From Amaurobius ferox (Eukaryota; Arthropoda; Arachnida; Araneae; Amaurobiidae): a DNA stretch of 64,000 nucleotides. The stretch lies in contig OX578135.1 of NCBI GenBank assembly GCA_951213105.1, positions 160,819,250-160,883,249 on the forward strand. Reading direction: 5' to 3'. The first letter of the stretch is position 1. Each line of letters opens with the position of its first letter. The notes beneath the pieces were generated by a model that did not search any database, was not told where the DNA came from, and saw only the letters and a list, made by a program, of their open reading frames with translations. Position numbers and translations under genes: made by a program. Below, one piece after another: positions 63,827-64,000 of this stretch.

Positions 63827-64000
63827 ATCGGCCCCCTCATGCAAAACCCCAAATCTCGGCGCACGTGCTATCAATCAATGAAATTATTCTAAAAAACATA
63901 ACAGCAAAAATGTCAAGTTCTTTAGTATCCAGCAAAAACATAAAGTATATATATTACTTTTCATGTTAAGCAAAAAAAAATTTATCATTGAAAGAAAAAT
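63827..64000 (-). mobile_element. 3' internal end of the antisense Copia element, running out of the window
   Basis: On the minus strand it reads GGATACTAAAGAACTTGACA, then TTTTGCATGAGGGGGCCGAT (polypurine tract) immediately before the LTR. The same words stand before the LTR at 61131. The LTR at 63113-63826 is thus the 3' LTR, and the body lies beyond 64000. Confidence 0.75.

Noticed and set aside
52462..64000. Search for ANKRD13 exon 10 (family continues with an ITPxEYFN-like block and a KTQKFKAxLWLCEEHPLSL-like block)
   Set aside because: No matching segment with splice sites was found. The exon is presumed to lie beyond 64000.

Overview
This is a eukaryotic, strongly A+T-rich window. It is dominated by the introns of one host gene on the + strand and by the transposable elements (TEs) inserted in them. 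An arthropod, probably an arachnid such as a spider, is the best guess. This is inference from the style of the elements (RNase H-bearing LINE, mariner relatives with very long TIRs, Copia, hAT, pogo) and from the large introns. No species marker was found.

Host gene: nine consecutive coding exons between 4890 and 52461 join in perfect phase into 320 codons. They encode an ANKRD13-family protein, closest to the vertebrate ANKRD13B/D branch: an ankyrin-repeat N-terminus followed by most of the GPCR-chaperone-like domain. The last exon ends on a clean GTAAGT, so the rest of the gene (end of the domain and the C-terminal ubiquitin-interacting motifs) lies beyond 64000. About 650 bp upstream a short minus-strand reading frame starts. 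The gap holds CACGTG and TGACGTCA sites and may be a bidirectional promoter.

Layout: 1-1330, decayed multi-frameshift gene of a TE-like family that keeps a recognisable intron. 1590-4100, dispersed repeats. 4078-4889, possible divergent exon and promoter. Intron 2 (6351-9001): dispersed repeat and a TIR element. Intron 3 (9127-23999): two hAT elements with perfect 8-bp target duplications, a hAT remnant, a tRNA-Ser-like SINE with a 15-bp duplication, other SINE pieces and a 1.3-kb dispersed repeat. Intron 4 (24046-28731): mariner-superfamily element, a hAT-like element carrying a nested SINE, and a small hAT-type element. Intron 5 (28786-33845): pogo/Tigger element, a TIR element and a LINE-type repeat. 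Intron 6 (33936-47132): Tc1 relic, pogo relic, a TIR element, LINE RNase H fragment, reverse-transcriptase fragment and a solo LTR. Intron 7: a decayed three-copy array. Intron 8: a TIR element, then a probable non-autonomous Helitron filled by an ordered two-type ~149-bp array that stops 43 bp before exon 9. Intron 9 and beyond: second copy of the 1.3-kb repeat, an inverted minisatellite, a nearly complete Copia element (55663-62097), a 29-bp perfect hairpin, and an antisense Copia-type LTR whose element runs out of the window.

No prokaryotic genes, CRISPR arrays or canonical rRNA/tRNA genes were seen. Every TE coding region is truncated, frameshifted or interrupted by stops, so none looks autonomous. 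The most unusual structures are the Helitron with its A/B array, the Copia element whose 5' LTR has lost its promoter and whose RNase H region is replaced by A+T-rich repeats, and two very short insertions (60 and 33 bp) flanked by 14-15-bp target duplications. All readings were made by eye. Coordinates of diverged repeats are approximate.
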